Part shown: positions 17,628-26,709 of the stretch, piece by piece | Numbering within the stretch: position 1 is the first letter of the stretch | How the letters are laid out: every line of letters begins with the position of its first letter | NCBI GenBank assembly: GCA_007118975.1 | Contig: SKQO01000060.1 | Coordinates: forward strand, 20,883 to 84,882 | Reading direction: 5' to 3' | Source of the DNA: Halobacteriales archaeon | GTDB lineage: Archaea; Halobacteriota; Halobacteria; Halobacteriales; SKNY01 | Length of the DNA: 64,000 nt | The notes under the pieces: model-generated | What the model was told of the DNA's origin: nothing | Seen by the model: the letters and a program-made list of their open reading frames with translations, nothing else | The model's database searches: none | Translations under genes and position numbers: made by a program

Positions 17628-18854
17628 ATGGCGACAAGACCGCAATCCGGTGGATGTTTCGAGGAGGCCGCGGCCACCGGGAGTACGGACGCGGCCGAGC
17701 CGCGATCCAGCGTGGTGAACGAGCGAGGAAGGAATCCGCTCATCGCGTTTTTTATTCCTGATCTGACAGTCGGTGGGGCAGAGCAGGTCACTGTGAACAT
17801 CGCGAACGGCCTCGCAAGAAGGGGGTACAACGTCGACCTCCTGCTGTCGCGATTCGAGGGGGAGTTACGGTCGCAACTCGTCTCGGGCGTCACCGTTCGC
17901 ACGCTCCCTCCAGCCCGAACGCCAGTTATCGGCGTGCTTGCCCACGCCCCGGCGATCGTTCGGTATGTTCGACGACATTCTCCCGACGCGCTCATCCCAC
18001 ATCTCGAACACCCGAGTGTGGTGTGTCTTGCCACTGATCGGGCGGCGGGGTTAGACACCGCGGTGATACCAACCCACCATTCCGCGTTCGGAGCGAGTGC
18101 GGACGAGACAACGAAAGATATGGTCGTGCGCCGACTGGTCCCCAGCCTGTACCCCCGGTCCGACCGGATCATCGCAGTTTCGGAAGGTGTCGCCGCGAGT
18201 ATCGTCGAACAGACCGCGGTCTCGAGAGATGACGTTTCGGTACTGCACAACCCGGTAGAGCTCGAAACGGTCAGGAGCATGGCCGGAGAACCGGTACAAC
18301 ACGAATGGATTGAAGACGAGGAGACGCCCGTCATTCTTTTCGTCGGCCGTCATGCGGAGCAAAAAGGGCTCAAAACCTGGTTGCAAGCGTTCGAGAAAGT
18401 CGCAGATCGTCACCCGTCCGTGCGGGCGGTCCTGGCCGGGACCGGCCCGCAGCGAGCGGAGATACAGGAGTTTTCGAACACCCTGGGAATTGCGGACCGG
18501 GTTTCGATGCCGGGCTATGTCGACAACCCGTACCGTTACATGAAAAAGGCCAGTACCTTTCTGCTGACGTCCGAGTATGAGGGACTACCGACAGTACTGA
18601 TCGAGGCCTTGGCCTGTGGATGCCAGGTCGTGGCCACCGATTGTGTGAGTGGACCCCGAGAGATCCTTTCTGACGGCGAGCACGGGCGTCTCGCCCCGGT
18701 GGGGGACAGTGATGCCATCGCCCGCGCCGTCGACAAATCCCTGTCCGACCCCGTCCCGCCGGAAACGCTCCGTGCTCGGGCTAATGACTTCTCCCCCGAC
18801 GCCGTGATGGACGAGTACGAGCGATTTATCGGCACCCATATTCGTTCCCATTAA
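17628..18854 (+). CDS. Glycosyltransferase family 4 (GT-B fold)
   Basis: A 408-residue protein. It begins with a 40-residue polar extension, then LIAFFIPDLTVGGAEQVTVN, the GT4 acceptor-domain start with the GGAE loop. The donor domain has VILFVGRHAEQKGLKTWLQ (about 225-243) and TSEYEGLPTVLIEALACGCQ (about 308-327), the EX7E motif that binds NDP-sugar. TDCVSGPREIL and VGDSDAIARAV are typical of enzymes transferring galactose or N-acetylgalactosamine in capsule loci. It is a classic retaining GT4. It probably shares a transcript with the epimerase upstream, which could make its donor. It is convergent with the next GT4 gene, with only 53 bases between stops. Confidence 0.93.
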   Translation: MATRPQSGGCFEEAAATGSTDAAEPRSSVVNERGRNPLIAFFIPDLTVGGAEQVTVNIANGLARRGYNVDLLLSRFEGELRSQLVSGVTVRTLPPARTPVIGVLAHAPAIVRYVRRHSPDALIPHLEHPSVVCLATDRAAGLDTAVIPTHHSAFGASADETTKDMVVRRLVPSLYPRSDRIIAVSEGVAASIVEQTAVSRDDVSVLHNPVELETVRSMAGEPVQHEWIEDEETPVILFVGRHAEQKGLKTWLQAFEKVADRHPSVRAVLAGTGPQRAEIQEFSNTLGIADRVSMPGYVDNPYRYMKKASTFLLTSEYEGLPTVLIEALACGCQVVATDCVSGPREILSDGEHGRLAPVGDSDAIARAVDKSLSDPVPPETLRARANDFSPDAVMDEYERFIGTHIRSH

Positions 18855-18907
18855 CTGAAATGTTCCCATAGAAGGCCCGTTCGTCACTGCGGGGGACACG
18901 GTTGAGC

Positions 18908-20104
18908 CTATCTTCCCGTTTGTTCCACAATAGTTTCGTGGTGAGATGCCAACCGCTCGCCGTGGGCGTCCCAGGTCCACCCTTTCTCGACGAGCCGTTC
19001 ACGTCCCTTCAGGCCCATCTCCGCTCGCCGCTTCGGGGTAGCAAGAAGGTCGGCAAGGGCATCGGCAAGAGCTGTCGGATCCTTCGGGGGAATCAAAAGG
19101 CCAGTTTCTCCGGCCCTTACCTGCTCAGGAATTCCAGAGACGTCAGTTCCGACGACCGCCGTTTCACTGGCCATCGCCTCGTACACCGTGTTTGGTCGAC
19201 CTTCGGCGTGACTCGGGACTATCAAGATATCGGCCACCGTGAGCCACCGTCGAAGCGCCAACGGGGGGACTTTCCACAGTACCTCGTACCCGGTGTGTTC
19301 GCTTCTCGTGAGTGCCTGCAGCAAGTTCGGGCGCAAATCGCCATAATGACCGACAAACACTAGCTTCACGTCTTCGTGAGGGATGTGGTCTAGCGCGGCC
19401 ACGATCTCGTGGATCCCCTTTCGCTCGGTGTACCCCCCGCAGAACAGGACGACGGCCGTGTCCCCTGGAATTCCCAGTTCACGTTTAATGGCCGATGTAC
19501 ACGCGACCGGATACCGCTCGGGGTTGGCACCGTTGGGGAGAACGCTGACCTTCGCTGGATCGACGAGATCCGCTGCGATATCGGCCAGCGACTGACTGAC
19601 ACAGTATACGCCGGACGCGTAGGTCAAGGTCTCCCGAATTTTTCGTCGGCCACGGCGTGGCAACTCTTGGTAGTCGTTAAGGAGCTTGCCACGACCCATC
19701 ACCGTCAACGGAATATCGTGGCGGCGACAGTAAGGGAGCAACGCGTACCCGTCGTAGTGGATGTGGCCGGCATGGCAGATATCAGGTGGTTCGACATGCT
19801 TCTCGAGGTAGGCGGGAAGTCGTCTGGCGACGGAGGCAGAGGAGAGTGTATATCGAAACAGACGCTGTGGAAGGAGGTACGCAAAGCGTGGGTATCGAAC
19901 AGCATGACTGTCGAAGGCGTGGTACTCCGGTATCTCCCGGTAAGATGCGTACGGGCCGATCGGCGGGGCGAACGGCCGGGGGGCCACGACCGTTGCATCG
20001 ACGCCGGTATCGGTCAATGCGCGAATGGAGCGGAAATTGAACAACCCCAGGTAGGGGTTGTATGGATCCGGATGATTCGCCGCGCTCACGACGGCCCGAT
20101 ACAT
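18908..20104 (-). CDS. Glycosyltransferase family 4 (GT-B fold)
   Basis: A 398-residue protein with the GT4 layout. The N-terminal half is an acceptor domain with NPYLGLFNFRSIRAL and GHIHYDGYALLP. The donor half has VVLFCGGYTERKGIHEIVAA (about 218-237), VPSHAEGRPNTVYEAMASET (about 300-319; E-x7-E) and VRAGETGLLIPPKDPTALAD. It differs strongly from the neighbouring GT4, so it likely forms another linkage. The ATG start at 20104 is followed at once by a hydrophobic strand, as expected. The upstream spacer to the ABC exporter gene (ending at 20343) is about 240 bases, so it may be in the same minus-strand transcript or have its own promoter. Confidence 0.92.
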   Translation of the reverse strand: MYRAVVSAANHPDPYNPYLGLFNFRSIRALTDTGVDATVVAPRPFAPPIGPYASYREIPEYHAFDSHAVRYPRFAYLLPQRLFRYTLSSASVARRLPAYLEKHVEPPDICHAGHIHYDGYALLPYCRRHDIPLTVMGRGKLLNDYQELPRRGRRKIRETLTYASGVYCVSQSLADIAADLVDPAKVSVLPNGANPERYPVACTSAIKRELGIPGDTAVVLFCGGYTERKGIHEIVAALDHIPHEDVKLVFVGHYGDLRPNLLQALTRSEHTGYEVLWKVPPLALRRWLTVADILIVPSHAEGRPNTVYEAMASETAVVGTDVSGIPEQVRAGETGLLIPPKDPTALADALADLLATPKRRAEMGLKGRERLVEKGWTWDAHGERLASHHETIVEQTGR

Positions 20105-20342
20105 CTACGTTGACATCCTCATCCCCGTGGAAAAAGTAGCCCGCTACTAACGGGCCCTAGAACTCCGGGAGGCGGATAATTTGCCAAGAATGGCTGTCGA
20201 TCGAGACCCTTTTCCAATAGCCTGGACCGGTTCATCCCCATCCATTGGGTGGACGCTGCCGACGGTGCGGTTGTTCAATGGCAGGAACAGGTCGCAAAAG
20301 CGTGCCTGGGGCGACCTCTCCGCCGAGGGATGCACCCCGGAA
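20105..20342. other. Spacer with a small hairpin
   Basis: About 240 bases between the ABC exporter and GT4 genes. A small inverted repeat (gcccg ctactaa cgggc at about 20140-20157) could form a hairpin. No gene seen. Confidence 0.3.
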
Positions 20343-22145
20343 TTAGGACTGAATCGCGTACAACTCCGCATACTTCCCGTCACTCGCAACCAGCTCCTCG
20401 TGGTTACCGTGTTCGGAAATTCGCCCATTCTCCATGGTGTAGATCCGATCGGCGTTGACGACCGTCGACAGACGGTGGGCGATTGTAATGATTGCATACT
20501 CTCGCTCCATCGACTCGATTGCTCGCTGGACCTCCTTTTCCAGATTCGAATCGAGATCGCTCGTGGCTTCATCGAGGATTAAGACATCCGCATCGGTGAG
20601 GAGGGCCCGGGCGAGTGCAACGCGCTGTTTCTGGCCCCCGGACAGCCTCACACCCTCGTCGCCGAGTTGGGTTTCCAACCCCTGCGGGAGCTCGTCCATA
20701 AACTCGTCGACCTTCGCAATCTCGCAGGCTTCCCTGATGTCGACGTCGCTTGCATTCCGGGCTCCGATCGTCAGGTTCCCCCGGAGCGTGTCGTTGAAGA
20801 TAAACGGGCTCTGTCGTACGACAGCCAGGCGATCGCGCCACTCCCGCGGATGCATCTCATCGATGGGCAGACCGTTCGCATAAATTCGACCGCTGTCGGG
20901 ATCGTAATACCGGGCAAGCAGGGAGACGATGGTTGACTTCCCGGCGCCGGATTGGCCGACGAACGCGATGAATTCGCCTCGTGTTACCTCGAAGCTGACG
21001 TTTTTCAGGACGAGTTCATCCTCACCATCGTAGGAGAAGGTCACGTCATCGAATGCGATGTCTTCGACTCGATCGGGAGCGTCCTGCTCGCCACTGGTGG
21101 GTTCAGACCGGTGTTCAAGTTCCTCGATAAACGCCTGAGTGCGGACGAGATGTGGCAAATTATTCTCGATTTGGTAGACCAATTTGTTGATGCTGCTCAT
21201 CTTTGGGCCCAGCTGGAACATCACGAACAGAAACAACCCAAGCTCCCCGAACGAGAGATCGGCGAACGTGAGCGCGATATAGATAAGGAGGAAAATGAAT
21301 AGCCCGATGGAAAGCCGGTAAAAGTCCTTGATGGCGGCCTCATTCCGTCGCAGTTTGGCTTTATTGTAGGTATATTTCTCCACTGCCTCGGCAAACCCGG
21401 CGTATACTTCATCCCGCAATTGATACAATCGAATATCACGAATCCCCATGATTCCCGCTTGTGACGTTTGATGGCGACGTTGCTGGGCGTCGGCGACACG
21501 CTCACCGACGCGATATCCGGGTTCCAACGCAACCCTGAATAAAATGGTTAGTGCCCCCAGAATGGCGATTGCGATTACAGTGAGCAACGGCGAAATCCAG
21601 AACGCAATCGCGAGATAGACCCCAGTGAGGAAGACGAGATCCGCCATCGACACGATTTTCTTGATGACGTTCGAGGAAACGGATGCCTCCGTGAGGATCG
21701 CATTGAGCATCTCATCTGAGGCCTCCTGGTCAAAATAGGACATGCGGACATCGAGTGCCCGATCAAAGGCCCGCTTTTGCAAGTATGCCCGATACGAGTA
21801 ACGGAGAAGCTCTCGAAGCCAGGCGACGAGGAACGAAACGGAATAGCGCGTGCTCATTACCAACGCAACCCCCGCGATGACGTAACCAAGCGAGAACGGC
21901 ACCCCCACCCACTGGTAAATCTCGACGAAGATCAGCGTGATTCCTTCCGCTTCCGCCACTGGATCATCTGCTTGCACGATCTCGATAATCGGAACAATAA
22001 ACGTCATTCCGATCCCCTCGAGGGCAGCCGCAACAATCCCCAATATCGCGATGAGGCCGATCAGCGGCGGATTAAAACGGGCAACCGTTGCAAGTGCGCT
22101 GAGTTTCTGCTTGAGCGTAATGTCGTCCGGAATGGAGTCGTCCAT
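20343..22145 (-). CDS. ABC exporter, fused membrane and ATPase domains (MsbA/PglK-like)
   Basis: A 600-residue half-transporter started at the ATG at 22145; the TTG three codons upstream is less likely. Residues about 20-330 contain six hydrophobic segments (type I exporter membrane domain). The ATPase follows: GQSGAGKSTIVSLLAR is Walker A (about 390), VVRQSPFIFNDTLRGN is the Q-loop region, LSGGQKQRVALARALL is the ABC signature, ADVLILDEATSDLDS is Walker B, and ITIAHRLSTV is the switch His. The same architecture is used by MsbA (lipid A), PglK (lipid-linked oligosaccharide flippase) and multidrug exporters. In this locus flipping of a polyprenyl-linked glycan is the best inference. It would act as a homodimer in the cytoplasmic membrane. 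Confidence 0.93.
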   Translation of the reverse strand: MDDSIPDDITLKQKLSALATVARFNPPLIGLIAILGIVAAALEGIGMTFIVPIIEIVQADDPVAEAEGITLIFVEIYQWVGVPFSLGYVIAGVALVMSTRYSVSFLVAWLRELLRYSYRAYLQKRAFDRALDVRMSYFDQEASDEMLNAILTEASVSSNVIKKIVSMADLVFLTGVYLAIAFWISPLLTVIAIAILGALTILFRVALEPGYRVGERVADAQQRRHQTSQAGIMGIRDIRLYQLRDEVYAGFAEAVEKYTYNKAKLRRNEAAIKDFYRLSIGLFIFLLIYIALTFADLSFGELGLFLFVMFQLGPKMSSINKLVYQIENNLPHLVRTQAFIEELEHRSEPTSGEQDAPDRVEDIAFDDVTFSYDGEDELVLKNVSFEVTRGEFIAFVGQSGAGKSTIVSLLARYYDPDSGRIYANGLPIDEMHPREWRDRLAVVRQSPFIFNDTLRGNLTIGARNASDVDIREACEIAKVDEFMDELPQGLETQLGDEGVRLSGGQKQRVALARALLTDADVLILDEATSDLDSNLEKEVQRAIESMEREYAIITIAHRLSTVVNADRIYTMENGRISEHGNHEELVASDGKYAELYAIQS

Positions 22146-22925
22146 TGAGATCAACTACATGAGTGATCTTCGAGGAAGACGAAGACGTGCTCTGGCGCTC
22201 TCGACGCACGTTTCGGCGGTGGAGATATCATTACAATGTAAAACGCCGTGGAGTGGTGATTGTTAATTCGCGATTAGGTCGTATTTCCGGGGATTTGATT
22301 CCCCTCGGAACCGCTAGAAAACGAGTCACAGTTGAACATCACCCGTAAACTGCACAATGGCGTGATAGTGATCAAGCGAGGAACGGAACGAAGTGGGGCT
22401 CACCCTGCGGGGCCATCGATTGGGACATCTCAGATGCGTCAGCGTATTGCATGTCGAAATATTTAGATCTGAAAGGGATGTCTCGAAACTGTACCGGACG
22501 CTAACAAGTTGGGGTTGGTGAGGTTTAGAGAGGAAACCGAGTGGGAGTTCACATCCACCCCACCCCCGGACTATCTGCTGTTGTCACGGTGATACCGTAA
22601 TGAGATCAATACGAACGTTCCAATCACCAAAAAATCGATGACAACCATCAATGGTGCCCCGTGGAGTGTGTGACGGCATTACTCTGCCCGTTCAAAACCC
22701 TCGTGGTGTGGTAGTTGCCTCCCGAGTAGCACATCCCTGGAGAGTACCGATATCTCGACGGCAGTCACCCGAGAAAGTTATCCGATAGCCGAATGGGGGG
22801 CTGTTGAGAAATGCGCAGTGAGACCAACCCCGCGCCATTCACTATTATCGAATACATTTCATCGATGTAACGGGTACCGGCGGCCGTGCCTTGGCTTGAG
22901 CCATTCGCTACGTCTCCCCATCTTA
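22146..22925. other. Long intergenic region, no gene seen
   Basis: About 780 bases. AT-rich patches occur at 22225-22270 and 22445-22470. The region should carry the exporter promoter on the minus strand. I found no frame with coding character and no clear repeat. Confidence 0.35.
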
Positions 22926-23804
22926 TCAGCCGCGCAAAAGCCTAGTCCGTAACCGTCCCACTGTGCTCGTCGTCAAGTACTCGCCTACCACTCGAATCGT
23001 ACTCACAATGCCATCACGTTGTGTCCTGTAGTACAATCGTCTGATTCTCCCGACATCTGTGGGGTTATCAGTGTCGATACGGAGCCCACGCGAATGTGTG
23101 TACACCCGAGCCTCACACGACTCGTTGAGGATCGACCGACCCTTCGCCGGATCGTATCTGTATGTTAGCCCCTTCTGGCCATCTGTCTCCAACAGCCGGC
23201 CGTGAAACACTTTTACGCGGCCGTACAGATAGCCGGGGTAGTGACTGTAGAGACAGTTGTATTGCGGTGGTAACACTAGCATTTCGACAGTACTTAGATA
23301 GAGGGCGGTCCGGAAAGACGGCTGATCAACGATTGTATCCGAGTGGTATTCGAACAGGCGCAACCACCCCACGAGCAAATCCTCGACCGCTTTGGTTTGT
23401 CGATAGGCGATAAATCCGGTATTGTACTCGGGCACGCCATCGGGAACGATACCCAATGGGCTCTCTCGCGATCGGACGTGGGACGGATCCATTACCAAAC
23501 ACAAGTCGAATCGATCGAGCATCTGAAACACCTCACTGATATCGGCATCGAGATAAATATCAGTATCCAGATAAATTGTCCGCTCATAAGGCGATTTCCC
23601 AAGGCAGGAAATTACGTCGTGTGATCCGTCCCCCCGCGGATTTGGTATGATTGCGTTGTGATCGATATGTTCGGAGTGGATAGCGGCATCCGAAAAAACC
23701 GTAATCGGAATATTCGGCATCTGGACTTTGACGCTTTCGGCGGAAATCCGGCACTCCCGACGATATGTCTCCCCCGTAGCCACGTAGACGATGCCGACAC
23801 TCAT
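22926..23804 (-). CDS. DXD-type glycosyltransferase (GT8/nucleotide-diphospho-sugar transferase-like)
   Basis: A 292-residue protein. The GT-A core is seen as GIVYVATGETYRRECRISAE at the start, then YERTIYLDTDIYLDADISEV (about residues 93-112) with the metal-binding D-x-D, LCLVMDPSHVRSRE, and EYNTGFIAYRQTKAVEDLLV. The run of an N-terminal strand, DXD and the N-T-G-F motif is shared by GT8-like and related retaining glycosyltransferases. It is monocistronic by position, with long spacers on both sides. The acceptor is unknown; in context it adds a sugar to the surface glycan. Confidence 0.8.
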   Translation of the reverse strand: MSVGIVYVATGETYRRECRISAESVKVQMPNIPITVFSDAAIHSEHIDHNAIIPNPRGDGSHDVISCLGKSPYERTIYLDTDIYLDADISEVFQMLDRFDLCLVMDPSHVRSRESPLGIVPDGVPEYNTGFIAYRQTKAVEDLLVGWLRLFEYHSDTIVDQPSFRTALYLSTVEMLVLPPQYNCLYSHYPGYLYGRVKVFHGRLLETDGQKGLTYRYDPAKGRSILNESCEARVYTHSRGLRIDTDNPTDVGRIRRLYYRTQRDGIVSTIRVVGEYLTTSTVGRLRTRLLRG

Positions 23805-24068
23805 ATTGACGCAAAAAGGCGGCTCACTTGACTTAGTAAGGGTTCAGCTACGGGATCCTCATTGACCGTATCTCGTTAACGCACTCATAACTCGGTGATC
23901 GGTGTGATAGCGAGACATCAATGGTCGGAGTATACGCTATTACCCGGATAACCCAGTGATAACTAATGATGTCCGCGTAGAATATTTGACTATTGGACAG
24001 AACACGTCGACAATCACGATGGGTTTCGCCCGACAGCGCTTGCGGTTTCCAGGCTCAACCGGACTTAC

Positions 24069-24800
24069 ATGACACACGTCGAGTTCATGGGGGCGCCGGG
24101 AGTCGGCAAGACATCCCTCTGGGAACAGCTGATAACACACGACGAGTGCTACGGTGGCGTCGGGGATGGGGCCCTACGAAGAGTGTTCCTTGAGGGCACA
24201 CGAACGAGGTACCGGCTCTGCTACCACCTTCTCCCATCATCCCTGCAGCGGACGTTTGAGAACGAGTTGCTCCGGTATCGATACCGCCAGCGATCTCTCG
24301 ACGCCTACCTAAACGACCACACCGAATTTGTCGAAACCATGTGTCTTCTTGCGCATAGCGTAGAACAAGATCGATCAGACATCACCAGATGGTTGCTACG
24401 GGATACTGCTCGTTACGAACTGGGACGGCGGACGGTCACGGATGGTGAGGTTCTCTGTATAGATGAGGGCTTTATGCAACGATTGTTCTCGATATATTGG
24501 CGAGATCCAGACATGCAGTTATATCGATACATACAATCTGTCACAACGCCCTCGCTCGTGATCCATGTGGATGCCCCGCCGGAAACCGCCCTTGCGCGAC
24601 AACGGTCGCGGGGGCGAGTCACTGCCGATCGAAGCTGGGAAGCGGATGAGCCACGGTTGGTCCAGCGGAAGATCCGAAGACTATGTCTAGACCTCGAAGC
24701 GACGCTCTCGGAAGAGACGAATGTCCTTCATATCGATAATATCGGCGAGACCGAACCGATTGTTAGCGAGATTCGACGAGAAATTCATCGACACGTGTGA
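24069..24800 (+). CDS. P-loop kinase-like protein, paralog 1
   Basis: A 243-residue protein beginning almost at once with the Walker A loop: VEFMGAPGVGKTSLW (residues 4-18). VLCIDEGFMQRLF (about 133-145) is a Walker-B-like D-E, and VIHVDAPPETALARQRSRGR (about 166-185) resembles the LID region of nucleoside/nucleotide-kinase-type proteins, with Arg residues to stabilise the transferred phosphate. It resembles the protein at 33121-33885 (same start, same IDEGF block). Substrate is unknown. It lies 146 bases from, and convergent with, a pair of ParB-like genes. A phosphorylating role on a sugar or lipid intermediate is inference. Cytoplasmic. Confidence 0.75.
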   Translation: MTHVEFMGAPGVGKTSLWEQLITHDECYGGVGDGALRRVFLEGTRTRYRLCYHLLPSSLQRTFENELLRYRYRQRSLDAYLNDHTEFVETMCLLAHSVEQDRSDITRWLLRDTARYELGRRTVTDGEVLCIDEGFMQRLFSIYWRDPDMQLYRYIQSVTTPSLVIHVDAPPETALARQRSRGRVTADRSWEADEPRLVQRKIRRLCLDLEATLSEETNVLHIDNIGETEPIVSEIRREIHRHV

Positions 24801-24946
24801 CATGGAGCCACACACGTTGCTCACCGAGTGCCTCGAACGTAAAGCCGTAGAATAGGTGGAAAAGATCCCTCACATGATAGGGATATGGGTTCCTGTTATC
24901 AATGACGGTCGGCATTCGTCACGTCCAGCAGATCTGGATGTCGCGC

Positions 24947-25825
24947 TCAGCTCCTGATTCCTGTGACCTTGTCCCCACGATATAGTGCGTCGCGGCGATC
25001 TTGCCAAAACTCATGACGTAACGTGACGTGGCAGGGAATACGAAGATCAAAAATTTGGGCGATGGCGAATCGGTGCTTCCCACTGTTCGCGAGGTGGATC
25101 GTCCCATCCCTGGCGATCGTGAGCACTGGCTCGAGATTGTGAGGGCTCGATCCCGGACCATTCGGCGTGGCATGTTCGCTTGCGGGTCGGTAGCCGTTGT
25201 CCCTGATGTCGGCGAACAAGTCATCCACGTATGAACATCTTCCTTCGATGAAATCTGCTACCGAGGAGTATCCGTACGCCTCCCGTCCCGCGTCGATCCG
25301 GTCGGCCGCATGGGCTACGTAATCGGTCTCCTTCCATTCACGGCCAGCCTCAAATCGTTGTTTTATGCCGGCAAACGTGGGATGTTCGTCAAGCTCGTGG
25401 AGGTTCTCCGACTCGTCCCAACCGCCGCCTCCCACTCGGCCCAGGCCTCTCGAATAGGTAATCCCGGTACGATGCGTGATTGAGCTCGGTTCAATTAGCA
25501 GGGTTTTGAAAGGGTGGACAGGTGTGTCGTACCGGATGCGATTCCGAGTGTGGTGGCGGTAGGAGTTCAGCGCGATCAATGTCGGATGTTTGCTCTTCAA
25601 TGGTGGGCTGTCCTTCGCAACATGTGCTAGGGCACGTACAAATCCCGTCGGACCCTCACGCCACAGCAGCCGACAGGCACGGATCGGGAGAGACCCCATC
25701 AACCTGTTCATCCCGATCGGGCTCTCGGCAGAACGAATCGAGGTAATTCCCTGCCTAATCGAATAGCTGGGACGTTGTAGTCCATCAATTACCGTCAGAT
25801 CCGCTTGAGGACTTCTCGGGTTCAT
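24947..25825 (-). CDS. ParB/Srx-like-fold protein of unknown function, paralog 3
   Basis: A 292-residue protein with the family blocks: FEAGREWKETDYVAHA (about residues 157-172), YVDDLFADIRDNGYRP (about 202-217), and LTIARDGTIHLANSGKHRFA followed by IPCHVTLRHEFWQDRR at the C terminus. In the turn the usual D-G-x-H-R is replaced by N-S-G-K-H-R, so the acidic residue is lost while G-x-H-R is kept. The start ATG overlaps the stop of the paralog upstream by ATGA, so the two are translationally coupled and may act together. The N terminus has a hydrophobic/basic stretch but no true signal peptide. Function unknown; see the family finding. Confidence 0.75.
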   Translation of the reverse strand: MNPRSPQADLTVIDGLQRPSYSIRQGITSIRSAESPIGMNRLMGSLPIRACRLLWREGPTGFVRALAHVAKDSPPLKSKHPTLIALNSYRHHTRNRIRYDTPVHPFKTLLIEPSSITHRTGITYSRGLGRVGGGGWDESENLHELDEHPTFAGIKQRFEAGREWKETDYVAHAADRIDAGREAYGYSSVADFIEGRCSYVDDLFADIRDNGYRPASEHATPNGPGSSPHNLEPVLTIARDGTIHLANSGKHRFAIAQIFDLRIPCHVTLRHEFWQDRRDALYRGDKVTGIRS

Positions 25826-26670
25826 CCTCCTCGGACGATATCATTCATGTCTGGATGACGTAGCTGTCGTTTCTCTTGCAATGTTAACCTCGAGCGGTCC
25901 ATCGTACGAAACCGATGACGCCTTTGTTGCCATATTTGATGTCGGATATGTACGCGGACCGGGATCCGATCGATCTCCAGTACTCGCGCCACGAAAAATC
26001 GGTGGCGACCGGTGACAAAGATGACCTCTCCGTTTCGACCGATACTGACCATCACCTCATCCCGCTCCGGCGGCCTAGTTGTGGTCACTTCCATGGGTGC
26101 ATCGATGCGCGAGCGTAGCTCCCGCTGAGTGAGATATCCGTGCTCGCGCATATGCTGGAACAGCGAATCAACCGCCGCAAACCGATTCCTCATTCGGTCC
26201 GGCGTGCTGTACCGCTTCGAGATAGCCCCCGATCGAAATCGCTCGTAAATATCGGTCTCTTCCCAGGCAATGCCTTCATCAAACCGTCGTTTCATGGCTC
26301 GATAGAATCCGAGATCGGAAATACGAGCCAGTCGAGGCTCGGTTGGATCAGCGAATCCTTCCTTTGTTCCCAAGTATTCGACTGCCGTCGTGTAGGGACT
26401 CCGATCCCACTCTCCACCGCGAACGTAGGACCGATTCTTGTCCAGGCCCAGGTACCTCGGGACAAGCATCCACTCTACGACGCCCGGGTCGATCGAGATG
26501 AGTTTGTGGGGATGGGCAGTACTGCCGCCGTATCGCACAGTGTCCGCACGGCGCATTAATTCCGGTCGCCGTCGCTCGGCTGCCGACCGCGCAAAGACCC
26601 GCGTCTCGATCAGGGCGCTGGCGGGGCCATCTTTACTGCCCAAGCGATCGAAGTAATTACCCAGAACCAT
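25822..26670 (-). CDS. ParB/Srx-like-fold protein of unknown function, paralog 4
   Basis: A 282-residue protein, first of a coupled pair. Family blocks are GGEWDRSPYTTAVEYLG (about residues 86-102), RFDEGIAWEETDIYERF (about 132-148), FAAVDSLFQHMREHGYLTQ (about 167-185) and VMVSIGRNGEVIFVTGRHRF then EIDRIPVRVHIRHQIWQQRR (about 208-255). This is the clearest member of the family. The G-x-H-R turn is intact but the preceding D is T. The downstream paralog overlaps by four bases. The C-terminal tail (KRQLRHPDMNDIV) resembles the tails of paralogs 1 and 2 (LHHPDVCELV, HDHEDVEYLL), so it is another shared element. Confidence 0.78.
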   Translation of the reverse strand: MVLGNYFDRLGSKDGPASALIETRVFARSAAERRRPELMRRADTVRYGGSTAHPHKLISIDPGVVEWMLVPRYLGLDKNRSYVRGGEWDRSPYTTAVEYLGTKEGFADPTEPRLARISDLGFYRAMKRRFDEGIAWEETDIYERFRSGAISKRYSTPDRMRNRFAAVDSLFQHMREHGYLTQRELRSRIDAPMEVTTTRPPERDEVMVSIGRNGEVIFVTGRHRFFVARVLEIDRIPVRVHIRHQIWQQRRHRFRTMDRSRLTLQEKRQLRHPDMNDIVRGG

Positions 26671-26709
26671 CGGATACGCCAGCAGTACGCGAATACATCG
26701 ATGGTGAAC

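Noticed and set aside
17555..18334. 259-codon minus-strand frame
   Set aside because: Antisense to the GT4 gene at 17628, with Ser/Thr/Arg-rich composition and no motif.
6142..26670. Plasmid or chromosome partition genes (ParB)
   Set aside because: The proteins show only the fold-level G-x-H-R block; there is no ParA, no HTH domain and no parS-like repeats, and all neighbours are glycan genes.
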